Shown here in pieces: positions 1 through 11,662 of a stretch of DNA of 64,000 nucleotides. Made by a program: the position numbers and the translations under genes. The stretch comes from Odontesthes bonariensis (taxonomy: Eukaryota > Chordata > Actinopteri > Atheriniformes > Atherinopsidae), in the NCBI RefSeq assembly GCF_027942865.1, contig NC_134510.1, positions 20,515,209-20,579,208 of the forward strand. Direction: 5' to 3'. The notes under the pieces were generated by a model, which was not told the DNA's origin, did no database searches, and saw nothing but the letters and a program-made list of their open reading frames with translations. Position 1 is the first letter of the stretch, and each line of letters begins with the position of its first letter.

Positions 1-3000
1 GTCTTGTTTTTTTCTTTTTTATCATCTGGGCAGAGGATAAGGAGCAGCACTCGCAGCATCCGTCTTGCAGACCCACTTTCTGCAGTCTGGAGTTCGCCAC
101 CTTTGGGAGGAAAACGCGAGCACTGAAACAACTGCGAGTCAGGCTGCTCGTTTCTTTGTTGGGTAATTACACATCTGCCAGCGTGCTCCAGCCAACCCGT
201 CTCACTCTGTCATACCCAGCCCATCTGTGTTTAGCAGTGAATTTCTGTGCCACATTATTCAAGTAAAACAAACGCTTTTAAGTGGTCATTTTAAACCATA
301 GCATCAGCCAGTCCTTAATAAACAATATGCAGGCTTGTTGTAGAAATGAGATTCACTCTTTCATTATTTACAGACCTTCTCCCTGTCCTCGCATTCAACG
401 CTACACAAGACAATCGTTCCTCTGTTGCGTGCTATACATCCCGCGAGTTGTGGCTCTCACACTGGCTTCTTCCTACTGGCTTCTTCCCACTCTTACATAA
501 CACTTGCAGGCCAAAGGCGAACGCACGCTTTGATCAAACCTAAGTAAAATGGACTTCCCAGAGTCTGAAATATCAATATCGCATAAATAAAACCTGGCCG
601 AGGGAGCTGAGAAATCTGCACTCTGGTGGGGAAAGGAGGAGACGGGCCAAGGGAGGCCACCGACTGTAAAAGCTCTCCCTGAAAGGTGTCACAGTAACCC
701 TGAAGAGACCACAGAGGCGGCAGCTGAAGCCCCTGCGAGCACCAGTGTCGGAGCAGGTGGAATCACTCAGCACCACGAGACCTCGTGGCTAGACGGGCGT
801 TACCGTCTTCTGCTCGTACAAGCATCCTCCACACGTGCAGGCGCATACTGTACATTCATTCACTCCGTTTTCGTTCACGGGCTCAAAAACGCTCCGAGCA
901 GAGTGTAATTTTCCAATTCAAACACTAAGTCGTCCACGCATGGCTGGGGTAAAGAGCCGGAATACGATTAAATTAACTTTGTGGGACCAAATAAAAAAAA
1001 ATAAAAAAAGAAGCAGCACCGAAGCAAATGACCTTCTGAGGAAAATTAAAGGTTCAGTCAGACGTAAAAGGGATGAACAAAAGTGTTTAAACACACTCGT
1101 GAGTAATTTCACTTTGTTCGAATGACTAACAAGCTCAGCCTGAAGCCAAACTAATGATCGCCTAAATCTGTTCACCTGACCCCATAATTAAAGCCATTTA
1201 TTGGAAATGAACACAAGACAAAACACATGGCAGATGCGATGAAATGAGATGGTGCCGGTAAAGAGGCATCAATTCTATAAAACAGCGAAGAACAATGTGG
1301 AAATCTAACATTTCTGTGAGCTTCACTGACATTTGAATAAAGACGATTACAACGATGACGCAGCCACGATCACAGTTCACTCAAATAGATGTGATCGCGG
1401 TTAATTACAGGATTAATTGCCCTCGCAAAAAAAGTCCTCCAACCCAATCAACCATGTCGATCGCATGTTCCTCACCGTCGCATGCAACTGGTATACAACA
1501 GCATTGAGAAGTGTCTCCACTTTCAAAAAGGGCCTCAAAGTTTGTGTTAGAAGGTTGATTTTAAAGGCAGGGGGCAGGGTCTCTGCAGAGAAACACACCA
1601 CCACACAGTTGTGGTGGGTCTTAAACCATCACTGAGGAGGACTAGTTTATTTCATGGTTATCTTTTTCTTTTCGGAATATTCTGCTTAATCTGCTTTTAG
1701 AGACCGGAGACCTGAACTCTGTGACCACCGTGGTGTTTTTGTTACTTGGTTTGGCCTTCAAGCTTGGCTTTCTTTCACCGCTTGGTCAGGTTTAAGCACT
1801 AAAACTATGTTTAGGGAACACAAATACTCATGGCTGGGGTTCAACAAAAATTAGTTTTCAAAGGTTGCCAGGGTGATGAGTCCATTAGAGATTTTGCATT
1901 CCCTTTTTCATGAAGTTGACCCATGGTGTCATTTCAAGTCACATGGCACGGTCTATTCTAAGCTAAACCATTTCTTAACCTCGAATACATTATTTTAGGG
2001 ATGCAGCGATATCACTTTTTTTACAAACCGATACGATACCGATACTTGGATCTGAGTACTTGCCAATAGTTCTATCACAAAAAAAAATGCAATGAGTTGG
2101 AAGACAGGTTTCGGTCTCACGAGCCTAACCACACTGTTCCTGATTAGCTCGACATCTCCCCTAGCTGCCAATCTAAAAAAATACAATAAAAATGACAAAC
2201 CACCCTCTGATCGCAGTCTTCATGCAATAAATTGGTATCGGTTCATGGTATCGGTTAACTTTAACGAGTACGAGTATATTAGAATAGTATCGGTGCATCC
2301 CTACATTCTTTAGGTTTCAGTTTTGTTGCCTAAACTGAATTTGTTGCATAAACTCTGACCAGTTTCGAAGCTTTAACCTCACACCGCTGACTCATGTTTC
2401 ATGGCCATTTAACTCTTTTCTACGAGGGGGAAATTTGTTTTTGGATTTCTCTCTTGTTGATTCCGCTTCCTGTGTCACGATTCCCGACCCATCGGCCGAT
2501 GCCCCTATATATGAATATACGCGGTATCTAAATATCGTCCGAAGGACGCCGACTTTCACCAAACTGTTATCGGTGAGTAGATGAACGTATTTTATGCCAG
2601 AAATAAGTTCCAGGTTTAAAAAATATAAACAAACTTCTCCCTTAATGGCACGCTTACAAAAAGAAACCTCAACAGGAGAATATGCGTCATGTATAATTAT
2701 CTCCAATCTGCCCGTTTTCCACCTGAGTGGCTCCTTTCAGCGCTCCCCGTTGACCAGCGAGATTTGATGTAAGTGAGCAAGAGCCCACAGAGGAGCGCTA
2801 GGCTAAAATGGCAAGAGGAGACAAAGAGCAGAAGCAATCCATCTTTGGGGGTTTAATCTTGTTGTAAGAAAAGAAAAAAGAAAAATCCCAAACTGTGACT
2901 CCCTCTTTTCCCTGCCTCAAAAACACGAGGTTGGCCACAGCTTACAGGGACCTTGAACGGAGGAGGAAAAAAAGTTGGAGCTAATTTAGCAGCAGAGCAG

Positions 3001-6000
3001 CAACGTGATCATTTCAACAAGCAACGGCAAAATGCTTCGCAGGATTAATTGCACACAACATCCACGAGATATGTGCGAGCTGCAGTCTAGCACGAAGAAG
3101 AAGTGGCTGCACTGTCAGCACAGCACACAGCTAGCACAGCCAAAGGAGAAATGGGACCAACCCGGGACAGAGGAAGGCCCCGCATGCTTTCGCTGATGAG
3201 GAGCGCCATCGATTATCGTGACACATGGCATGAAGCTGGACTCCTTGAACACATAAGGATGTTTCCCTCCACTCCTGCTCGACTACACATAGCCCTCACA
3301 TTACAATAGATCAGACACAGAGGAGACAGAATGCAGCGCAGAGGGCTCCTCTCATAAACAGTGTTTAATCGCACGCGGCGCTGAAGGCGGAGCGGCCGGC
3401 ACGCACAAGCTCAACCAAAGTCCCGCTGCGGGCTCGGCTTAAAACCAAAACATCTATCTGAATGAATCCCGCTGCCATTCTCGTCCTTCCTCTCAGACAT
3501 TCCCTCCCTGCATTCTTCCCCTCCAATCCCCTCCTCTCCTGGATGCAAAGTTTTCCATCTGCTCAGTGAATTACTGCCTGTGATCCCACCAAGATGGAAA
3601 TCAACCAGTCCTTTCAGGAGTCTGATTTAGGCCCAATCCCCATCGGCCCCTCGTTGTCTATCCACAGATGGTGGCCTGGCTCCTGCAGGGAGCACTTCCC
3701 ACTCGCTGGATTTGCTGCAACTCTGCAACATTTTCGACATAAAAGGAAAAAGGTTTTTTTTTTTGTCCCCCCCCCCCACCGGTAGTGATTCATAAATGCA
3801 TATCAGGCTCTGTTTTACCCACCCACCCCTCCACCCATTTATTTAGATACTTATTACGCTGAGCACATTTAATGGACTCTTTAGACTCAATATGTGAGAG
3901 CAGCAAACAGGCACCGTGAGGCTAATAATGTGAAGAAGCAAAAATCTAAACGGGGCAAATGTGAAAAAGATTTCTATTTGTACTGTGCCTGCAAATGAAT
4001 TTATTCTCTTTTAAGGAAAACTTTCCCCACATCCTGTTAAATTGTGGTGTTTTTCTCCTGTCGATTCCTTTTTGTGGCTGCAAATGGGGGCTTTTTGTGT
4101 CAGCATAAGGTTATATTTTTTGTTGGTGTTTTGACTAATTGCTTAATTGAAAATGTGAATGTCAGAAATACCCGTTAAACAGTAATGGACCGTATCCTGC
4201 CTGGCTTTGCCTGCCACATCAGCAGTTTACCACCACGTAGCTGGAAGAGCAACACGAATCATTATCAACCAGACGGTCTGGGCTTCGTAGACTTTTTTTC
4301 ATCTTGATCCAGGCGTCGCTTTGTTCACTCGAATGAGCCAAAAAGGTGCTTCTGCCTCAACTTTAGATCAAACTGTGAATTGAGTCACGAAACATAGGAT
4401 AATTACACCATTCAGCTGGCAGCGTTCGCTGCTAATGGAGGAAACAGACGGTGAGTGAACATCCAAGCTATTCAAGGGAAAAACAAGGGCGTGAAAGTGA
4501 CAGATTGGGCTTCAAACATACACGACGTCATGATAATACCTGAAGCTGGACATCCGTGAACTCTTTGTGCCTGAGCGAATATGAAGCAAGTGTCCATTAT
4601 TATTAGCGTTTTTATCAACCACACTGCAGCCAGTCACACGGAGGAAGTAGCCTCCTTATCAAACAGCCGTGGAGTGACAGCCTCCACCCCACCGCAGCAT
4701 AAGCAAAGGAAAGAGTTATGGAGAATATGGACTTGAGAAGGGCGGGGTATCCCCAGCGGACTCCATATTCCTAATTGTTATTAAGCATTCGAGGTTAAGG
4801 CGTGGCCTTCATCCAATAGCAGCGCAGAAGGCAGAGTTAATCGAAGGAGGCACTCTGAAGATTGTGGGGAGTCGAGGCAGCGTTTCTGCTCCCACAGGAT
4901 GATGACGGGTGGAGAGGCATGCAGGGAGGCAGGAGGAGAAGCCACGACACTGCCAAGTGTTGACTATTAGCAGCTAATGGGGGGGGCAGCAGCTCTGACG
5001 GCAAGGCTCGCAACACCCCAGTTAACAAAGTGAAAAGCCGACAGCATGTAAATCTTTGTTGACAGACAGTGGCGCGGCGTTGCGTGGTGGAGCGTTGCTG
5101 TTCCATTCAGCTGTTTTAATTACCTGCGTGTGATTTAATCCGTCATATCTCTCAGCCCATTCCTCTTAATGATGTGCTCCATTCAGCTCTCGACAATACA
5201 CATTCTGCTTGCATGGCCCTGTTGTTGTTGCTGCTTTGCTCACCTTCGCTCATGCATTCGGGGGGGGGTTTGACCGAGCATCCTTTTTCCATGAAATGCC
5301 AGCACCGGCCTGCTTTAAACAACAAATAGCCCGTGAGTCTTCTCCTGCAGGGTGTTACTCGGTGTCTTTGGTTTGTGAAAGCAGCAAATGGTACCGGTAT
5401 TCCTACCGTACACCCCGGGTTTGAGCCCCTAAAGAGGGGGGCGCATTCCTGCATTTGAATGTGTGCAACAGAAACAGGCCCGTGTGATCTCAGCTTTCAG
5501 AGCGAGCGTGAAAAACGAGGCTCTATGCTGACATTTCATAAATGACTGACAAAAAACAGTGAATACAGTTGACTTTGAAAGCAGGAATGTAATTTAATGT
5601 GAGAAGGTCAGTGTCAGGGCCCTGCGAAAGACATTTCTTTTCATCACTTTGTCTCTGCCCCCCCATTCTTTTGGAAAGAATTTGTTCCACTGAAAGCACC
5701 ACTGCATTAATGAATCAGGGGAAACTGCTCACCTTTGATCCTCTATCATAAAAACAATTTTAAAGACACGCAGGCATACATCTCATCAAGTCTCCTCCAC
5801 AGACCATAAGACAACCAAATAAGAGGAGAAAGACCCAGCAGCTTTGAGAAATGATCAAACTTCTCTGCACTGAGAGCAAAAGACAATAATCAGAGATGAC
5901 TGTGATGTCATAAATCACACCAGTATGTCAACTTTGAAGGAGCCACTGAGTCGAGAATCAGCTCTGCAACCCGACTCCAGTGTGGATGAGCTCCAGGTTT

Positions 6001-6569
6001 TAGTCTGTGGATGTCATCGCAGACTGGTTCAGGCTGTGAGGGGATTTGGGAGTCTCGTGCTCGCAAATATTGATTCAAATCTTAAGCTGTCATCACCCCC
6101 TTGTGTTTTCGGGATCTTTATTTTTTTTTTTCTCTGAATGGACTAACTTTGGCACAAAAAGTTAAACATTATTTAGCCTACCTGGCGCCTTTAATTGGCG
6201 CCGATAACAAAACAGCAGAGGCAGCGTAGCGCAGGACACCGTGTTGTTTTGGGAAATGGGAGCTTACCGGAGCACCCAGAGCACTTCTAAATAACCAACA
6301 TTTTTCCGGCCACTGAGAAAATTCAATGCTTCAGTTGACAAAGTTATGAAAGTTAATAATGTTCCCTGCGGGGGGGTAAAAATGGTGTCTATATGAAGTC
6401 ACTGGAGGGATACAAACCCGAAGATAAAACAAGCAACGTGTTGGGGGAAACGGGTACAAAGTTGGCATCTCTCCCAGACTCGCTCCGCTTTTCCTCTCAG
6501 TGGAGTTTCATCCACATACAAAAACTTCTCAGCTCCGTTTAGGACATAAGAGATGTTCATCACTCTTAC
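1..6569 (-). other. Probable first intron of the gene starting at 6639
   Basis: No exon with a recognisable protein family, splice pair and open frame was found on either strand. The only structured insertion seen is the hAT-like element at 1996-2303. Homopolymer runs occur, for example T/C runs near 3750-3778. The short open frames here are low-complexity or random. I assign the stretch to an intron because a signal-peptide exon with a good donor sits at 6570-6639 on the minus strand and points into it. The rest of that gene would then lie to the left of the window. Confidence 0.5.
1996..2303. mobile_element. Non-autonomous hAT-like DNA element (308 bp)
   Basis: The ends are inverted: TAGGGATGCAGCGATATC on the left and the near-complement of TAGGGATGCACCGATAC on the right. 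They are flanked by 8-bp direct repeats that match at 7 of 8 positions, CATTATTT (1988-1995) and CATTCTTT (2304-2311). An 8-bp duplication and short terminal repeats fit the hAT superfamily. The interior has several GATAC/GTATC repeats and no transposase frame. Confidence 0.75.
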
Positions 6570-6639
6570 CTGTTGGCCCTTCAATGCCATCGGCGTAGAT
6601 CTGAACAGTCAAAATCAGTAGAAAGGCGCAGGTGTTCAT
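6570..6639 (-). CDS. Signal-peptide exon 1 of a secreted or membrane protein; ptpru is a candidate
   Basis: On the minus strand an ATG at 6639 opens 23 codons beginning MNTCAFLLILTVQIYADG, a classic cleavable signal peptide. The exon ends at a consensus donor (ACAG|gtaaga) in phase 1. Only this first coding exon is in the window. The length, the phase and the residues around LTVQ resemble exon 1 of receptor-type tyrosine phosphatase PTPRU, which in human lies in the same 1p35 region as GMEB1, the next gene here. That identification is inference from one short exon and synteny. Other type I membrane or secreted proteins are possible. Confidence 0.6.
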
Positions 6640-6805
6640 CGTGTCGATGTTTTAGTCCACTTTAAATGAGAGGAAGAAGTCATTTCATTCAGTCCGTGAG
6701 GTCCGGGCGCGCGGGAGCATAGCGGAGCCCATCTATTCCCCCAGTTCTGACTGAGTGGAGTTTCGGAGACACTAAGAGAGACAGGGCAGAGCGAGTTCTG
6801 CAAAC

Positions 6806-6813
6806 TGACGTCA
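6806..6813. promoter_or_regulatory. CRE-type palindrome TGACGTCA upstream of the signal-peptide exon
   Basis: A perfect TGACGTCA octamer, the consensus CREB/ATF site, lies about 167 bp upstream of the ATG at 6639. The surrounding 6690-6810 stretch is GC-rich with CpG clusters, as expected for a vertebrate promoter or 5' UTR. No binding data are available. Confidence 0.4.
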
Positions 6814-6975
6814 GGGTAAACAGTTCAGGAGAGAGATTTTTTTTTTCCCAAGCCCACTTTCCCTCCCAGCCTCCGCTTCTCGTGTAGATTCTAAATATGA
6901 GTCGGGCGCCTCCAAGCGGCCTAAACGGGTAATGACACAGTTATATTCACACTTCGACCAAACACTACCCGAATC

Positions 6976-6977
<2 letters not shown>

Positions 6978-7027
<50 letters not shown>
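6978..7027. repeat. (GT)n microsatellite
   Basis: About 25 uninterrupted GT dinucleotides. It produces spurious His-Thr and Val-Cys open frames. Confidence 0.97.
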
Positions 7028-7030
<3 letters not shown>

Positions 7031-8490
7031 TGCGTGTGCTTTATGTCGGATGTTGCTCTATTTTCCATGTTGGTGAGAACCGTGCAGATCTTTTGCACAC
7101 ATTTTGACCAGGAAACGGACATTTTGAAGAGAGGCTTACACTAGGCAAACATGTGGGTGAGACATGTAGTTTTGAAGGCCCTAACATTAGGATGTGTTCT
7201 GATATGACCCTCACCATGCACCCAGCAGCACTGTTAAAAGAGCTATGACTCAGCAAGGACTCGTTATTTCAGACAGCCACCGTGCATGCCAGTCACTGGA
7301 GTTTTAAAAGTAACAGCAGCATCAACTGTGTGCATATCATCATTACTATTCTTTTTTTATTACCATTTTTAGGCCACTTTATGCCCCTGATATAGTAATG
7401 ATAATAAATTGAGAGGTGCCAGACTAATTCTCACATGCCCATTTGTCTTGCAGTGCCAAGCCCAGTACTACAAGAATAGACTGCCAAACTTGTTTGGTCT
7501 GATTCGTTGGGCTCGTGCAACACCGCGGTTCTTAAAATGGTTCCAAAACCCTGCCGTTTGTTCTGGCATTATGCTGCACAAAATGTTGATGCCACTCCAA
7601 GGCAGATACAAACACTAGCACATGGGCGACTTCGAGGGACGTTCGACATTACATCAACATGCGGACCAACATAATGATCATATTATATGATGAGCTGATG
7701 ATTTAGTTATCATGACAAGCGTAGTTAAACTGGTTAAACCGTTCTTGTGTTTTAAAATCATAGCAGCTGCTTATAAGTTTAACCTTTTCCGATATTCTCC
7801 ACCAAAGTTTTTGAGGTTTTTTTGTTTTGTTTTGTTCTGCTTTGTCACGTTGGCTACTGCTGTGCCGCCGAGGTTAGTCCCATATTCTCACAGTACAGGC
7901 AGGTATGTCTACCCATGACAGCTGCAAAGCATATTTCTCCATAAATTAGGTAGTTTGACATGTTATGAGCATTGAATTTGCATTTGATCAGGTTAGTTCT
8001 TTTTTTTCCCTCTCCAGCCGCAGCTGGCCGTGTTGTCCCTGAAATACTCATTTGCAGAAAATACGTTTAGATCTTATGTAAAGTGCAAAAATCAACTGCA
8101 AGCATATGGCATAGTTGTAATGAAAACTTGAAAAGCCAGTGATTTGACACATACTTGCCGCCTTGTCTGCCATGTCACATTCTTGTAAAAGCTTGACAGG
8201 AGCAGTGTAAACTATTAGGAATTAACAGACACTCTTCACGTGAGGCAAAGTGTTTCACTGCATTTTATTATAGCTTTGCATGGCTTAGTTAATATTTACC
8301 TTTCAATTGAGCACCTCACACAGTCTTCTCCGTAATAAAGTATGATACAGCCGACACATTCAGCTGTGACTTCAGGACTCAATCGGATCAAAATGTCATT
8401 ATACAGGCAATTCATCGCACATTTTCTGCTTGAGTGTGGACATTAAAGCTGGGGATTAAATTATAGGAGGCCAAATAGAGGCATCTAACC

Positions 8491-8519
8491 CTTCCAACAT
8501 GAGAGCCTCATGTTGGAAG
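8491..8519. repeat. Perfect 13-bp hairpin with 3-nt loop
   Basis: CTTCCAACATGAG, a 3-nt AGC loop, then the exact complement CTCATGTTGGAAG. No T-run follows, so it is not terminator-like, and it is too short for a miRNA precursor. It is reported only as structure. Confidence 0.85.
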
Positions 8520-9914
8520 CCCTCGCCAAATCTAATGCCAGTGGCCCTGAATGACAGATGAACGATGACTTCATTTGACAAAAGGAGCGCAACATATGTC
8601 AAGATAACACCTGTAATTACACCTGCTTGACGCATGGACCACATTTTGTGCCTGGCATTCAAGTCCCAGGCTAGCAATTTATCTAAATTTTGACTAGGAC
8701 GCGTTCGGCTGCATGATACGCTAATTTGCAATAACAGGATGTTGCGAAATACTGTTCAATAACGACAGCAGGACAGGTGTCAACAGAGATGTCGAGAGCT
8801 GCACTGTGATGATACTCATTTCATCAGACATTTTATCAGCTGCCACTCAAAAGCCTTAACAAACAACTACATCTGCACGGGCACCGTTGTCTATGAATTT
8901 ATAATAACATATCATCACAGTTCTGAGGGAGGCTGTCGAAGGCAAAGCATCACTGTCTATCACAAGGCCTCAGCAGGCGGCAGAGTGCTCAGCACGAAGA
9001 GCAAAATCACGCCGGCAGGAAAGCTGCTACTACACACTTACCCGCGACATAAAAAGACAGCTTCCATTAGCCATCTTATAGGAAATGACTGACGTCTGTG
9101 ATTGTCATGCAACTGCAAGGCAAACGTGGTTGTAAGATTAACCCACAGGACAGCAGTTTTCTGCCCTGAAGGGGCACCTTTGTCACTGAATCACACATTG
9201 ACTCCAGTGCTGTAAAGGTAACTGAGGTATTCACCTCACAGGGTAGCACAGTCCGACTATTTGAGAACTGAGAAGAACGCTACCTCTGGGATCAAAACCG
9301 ACGATAAACTTCGAACAAAATGTTTGCAATTCATCGGCTTCTTACATTGAGCCCTCTTCCTGTCTGCGCTTTCAATAAGTCTAGCAGCTCCTTGTAATTC
9401 TCATCAACAACCTGACATTAAAAGAATCAATAAACTGAGAAGTGTGAAGTTAGCTCTCAAAGGGAAGCTCAAACACTGCATCTGGTTTTAATGCAAACCG
9501 GGATCGTTATCCAACAAGGTCATTCCGGACCATCGGTGTCTCTTTTTGAAATCCCGCTTTCATGTTTAGAGCATACTCTCACCTTTTATGTTTTTTTATC
9601 AAAGCAAACACTGTACAAAAAAGTTTCAGTACATGTAGCGCATGTTAATACAAAGAGCACGTTGGCTTTATAAATTGTCTTCACTTTCGTAGTTTAAGAA
9701 TCTATTCAGTGCAGGGATCTAAGCCTTGTCTAAATGCACTATATCAAGTCAAAGGCCTACATATGAGGGAAAAATAATCCCCTTCATCCAAAATTATCTG
9801 GGATTTAGAAAACTAGTTTAACTCTCTCAGTATAAATAATTTAAATTACAAATATTAGCAATACGATGTAAAAAATGTGGAAAAACACGTTTGCTACTCT
9901 TGGGCATGACAAAG

Positions 9915-10448
9915 TAGCCTGGGTGCCAGCCGAACTTAGCCCCGCCCATAAAAGTTTTGGTCGGGAAGTTCGGTCTGGCTCTGCTCAGTTGGGAAATCAT
10001 TATGCCCGACCAAGAATTGGTCGGACCAATCAGATTGCCAGGGCGGGCTTTATACGATGATGGACAGATGGTCAACAGGGACATTATCGACTACGTCACT
10101 AAAGAGCTGAACACGGCTGCCGCTGGAGAGCTAGGGCGTGTAGATTCTGCCATCGAGTCTGTTCTACAGGATCTCCACATTGGATTAATTTTGAAAGACG
10201 AACAGAGGAACGCGATAAAGGCTTTTATCGATAGAAAAGATGTTTTTTCCGTCCTTCCTACAACAAGTGTGTGTCGCTTAATCTACGTCACATACTACGT
10301 TGCTCTGATTGGTTGTAGGTCTATCCACTTGAGCGAAGAGGCATTTTTTCTCCTGGTTCGGTTGAAACACGCCCCATACTCAAATCTCTATTGAGCGGTA
10401 TCAGACTCACATTCTGACTAGAATCGTGAGTATGACGTAGTCAGGCTA
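9915..10448 (+). mobile_element. DNA transposon derivative carrying a RecQ-like helicase fragment, 9-bp target duplication
   Basis: Perfect 9-bp direct repeats ATGACAAAG at 9906-9914 and 10449-10457 bracket 534 bp. The element starts TAGCCTG and ends CAGGCTA, a 7-bp inverted end. Inside, a frame from about 10068 reads LKDEQRNAIKAFIDRKDVFS, followed by VLPT. This resembles the Q-motif and the start of Walker A in RecQ-type helicases. The expected G-x-G-K-S/T after PT is missing and the frame then becomes meaningless. The 9-bp duplication would suit MULE-type elements, but the superfamily is unresolved. It is not a functional helicase gene. Confidence 0.7.
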
Positions 10449-10457
10449 ATGACAAAG

Positions 10458-11662
10458 TGTCATCTCCATGAATATAGAATCACATATAATTGCAGACCAC
10501 CTCAGCCTGAAATTTAGAAACATTTATACAGAGTTCTGACGCACTACGAGACCCCAGAGAACTCTGTGTTTTAGGATGCAACTAGTGACAGTTCCATAAC
10601 CAACTTTACCGTCTCAGTTAACTGTTTTTGGTCAATAAATTGGTAAATATATTCTTTTCAAAAATAGCGAGAAAAAACATTGTTATAATACGTCATAAAA
10701 AAGATTGTATATTTTATCCGAACAACAGTCCAAAACACAGACTGGGGACTAAAAAAAACTGTTGATTAAGGGTGTGGCAGTCTTATCATCTATTTTTTTG
10801 TTTTTTGTTGATAAAAACATTTCAGAAAACGTCTTTATGTCATTAAATCTCAGTGCAAGAATAACGGGGAGGTACATATGAACTTTGTAACTATGCAATT
10901 TCTGAGTTCCCAGTGGGGAAAAAAAATCAACTGTACCTCCCCCACAAAACCAGATTTAGCCCTCTAACTCAGAAATTATGAGGAACTTTGCTTGCCCCGC
11001 CCTCAAAATCCAACATGGCGGCCCCATGCATGGAAAGTGGCGATAGCTGCAGTATCACACAGTTTCGTAGCTCCTCTGTCGGTTTGTGTGGCGTTAAATC
11101 AGCCAAACAAATAAAACTGTCCAAATTCTATCACCGAAACACTTAATCCTCGTAATATTTTCTTATCTTGTATTGCTAACTTTTGCTAGCTTAGTCACTT
11201 AGCACGACCTTGAAAAAATCCTATTGGTTCTCCGACATCCAGCTGGAAGGTGGACAGCTCGAGAACGATGTCATCCCCAGCTCCAACTTCCAACTTCCAA
11301 GGCGCATAAATCTGCATGTGTAACACACTGCTGGGACTCCACTAATCCCTGTTTATATAGCGCAACATTTAAACCACTTCCAGTAAAGGTCAATGAAAGA
11401 GACCATCTTGTTACAGTGCAATGTTCTCCTGGGAATTCTTGGATCCTGGTGCTCATGTGGCTGTAACTTTGACATATAGCACCTGCTTAAACTTTCTTGC
11501 ACACAGCCCCATAGCAGCAGCTTCACCCAGCAGAACAATAATCCTATAAAATGTACAGTTTGACAAAGTTTTCTTGTTTCCCCACTGCGTGTCATCTTTT
11601 AGTCTCTTGCACATTGCCTGAATTAGTTCCACAGAATCCCTCTGTCTCACTTACTTTTTTTT
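10458..11662. other. Intergenic stretch, repeat-like but unclassified
   Basis: No exon is recognised. Around 10870-11000 the sequence (TCTGAGTTCCCAGTGGGG and a partly complementary CTCTAACTCAGAAATTATGAGG) resembles dispersed fish repeats, but no clean ends or target duplication were found. The 3' UTR of the minus-strand gmeb1-like gene should lie just below 11663. Confidence 0.4.

Larger units (their letters stand above)
6640..9914. other. Intergenic region, no gene recognised
   Basis: The first 200 bp look like promoter or 5' UTR of the leftward gene. The remainder holds a TG microsatellite (6978-7027) and a short perfect hairpin (8491-8519). No exon, RNA gene or transposon was recognised between about 7030 and 9914. 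Stretches such as 8200-9100 look unique in sequence. They could contain conserved non-coding elements, but that cannot be judged without alignment. Confidence 0.5.

Noticed and set aside
6811-7144. His-Thr and Val-Cys repeat proteins on the two strands
   Set aside because: They are translations of the GT microsatellite.
9957-10394. 145-codon frame as a helicase gene
   Set aside because: It lies inside a bounded transposon insertion, lacks Walker A residues and becomes nonsense after the RecQ-like fragment.
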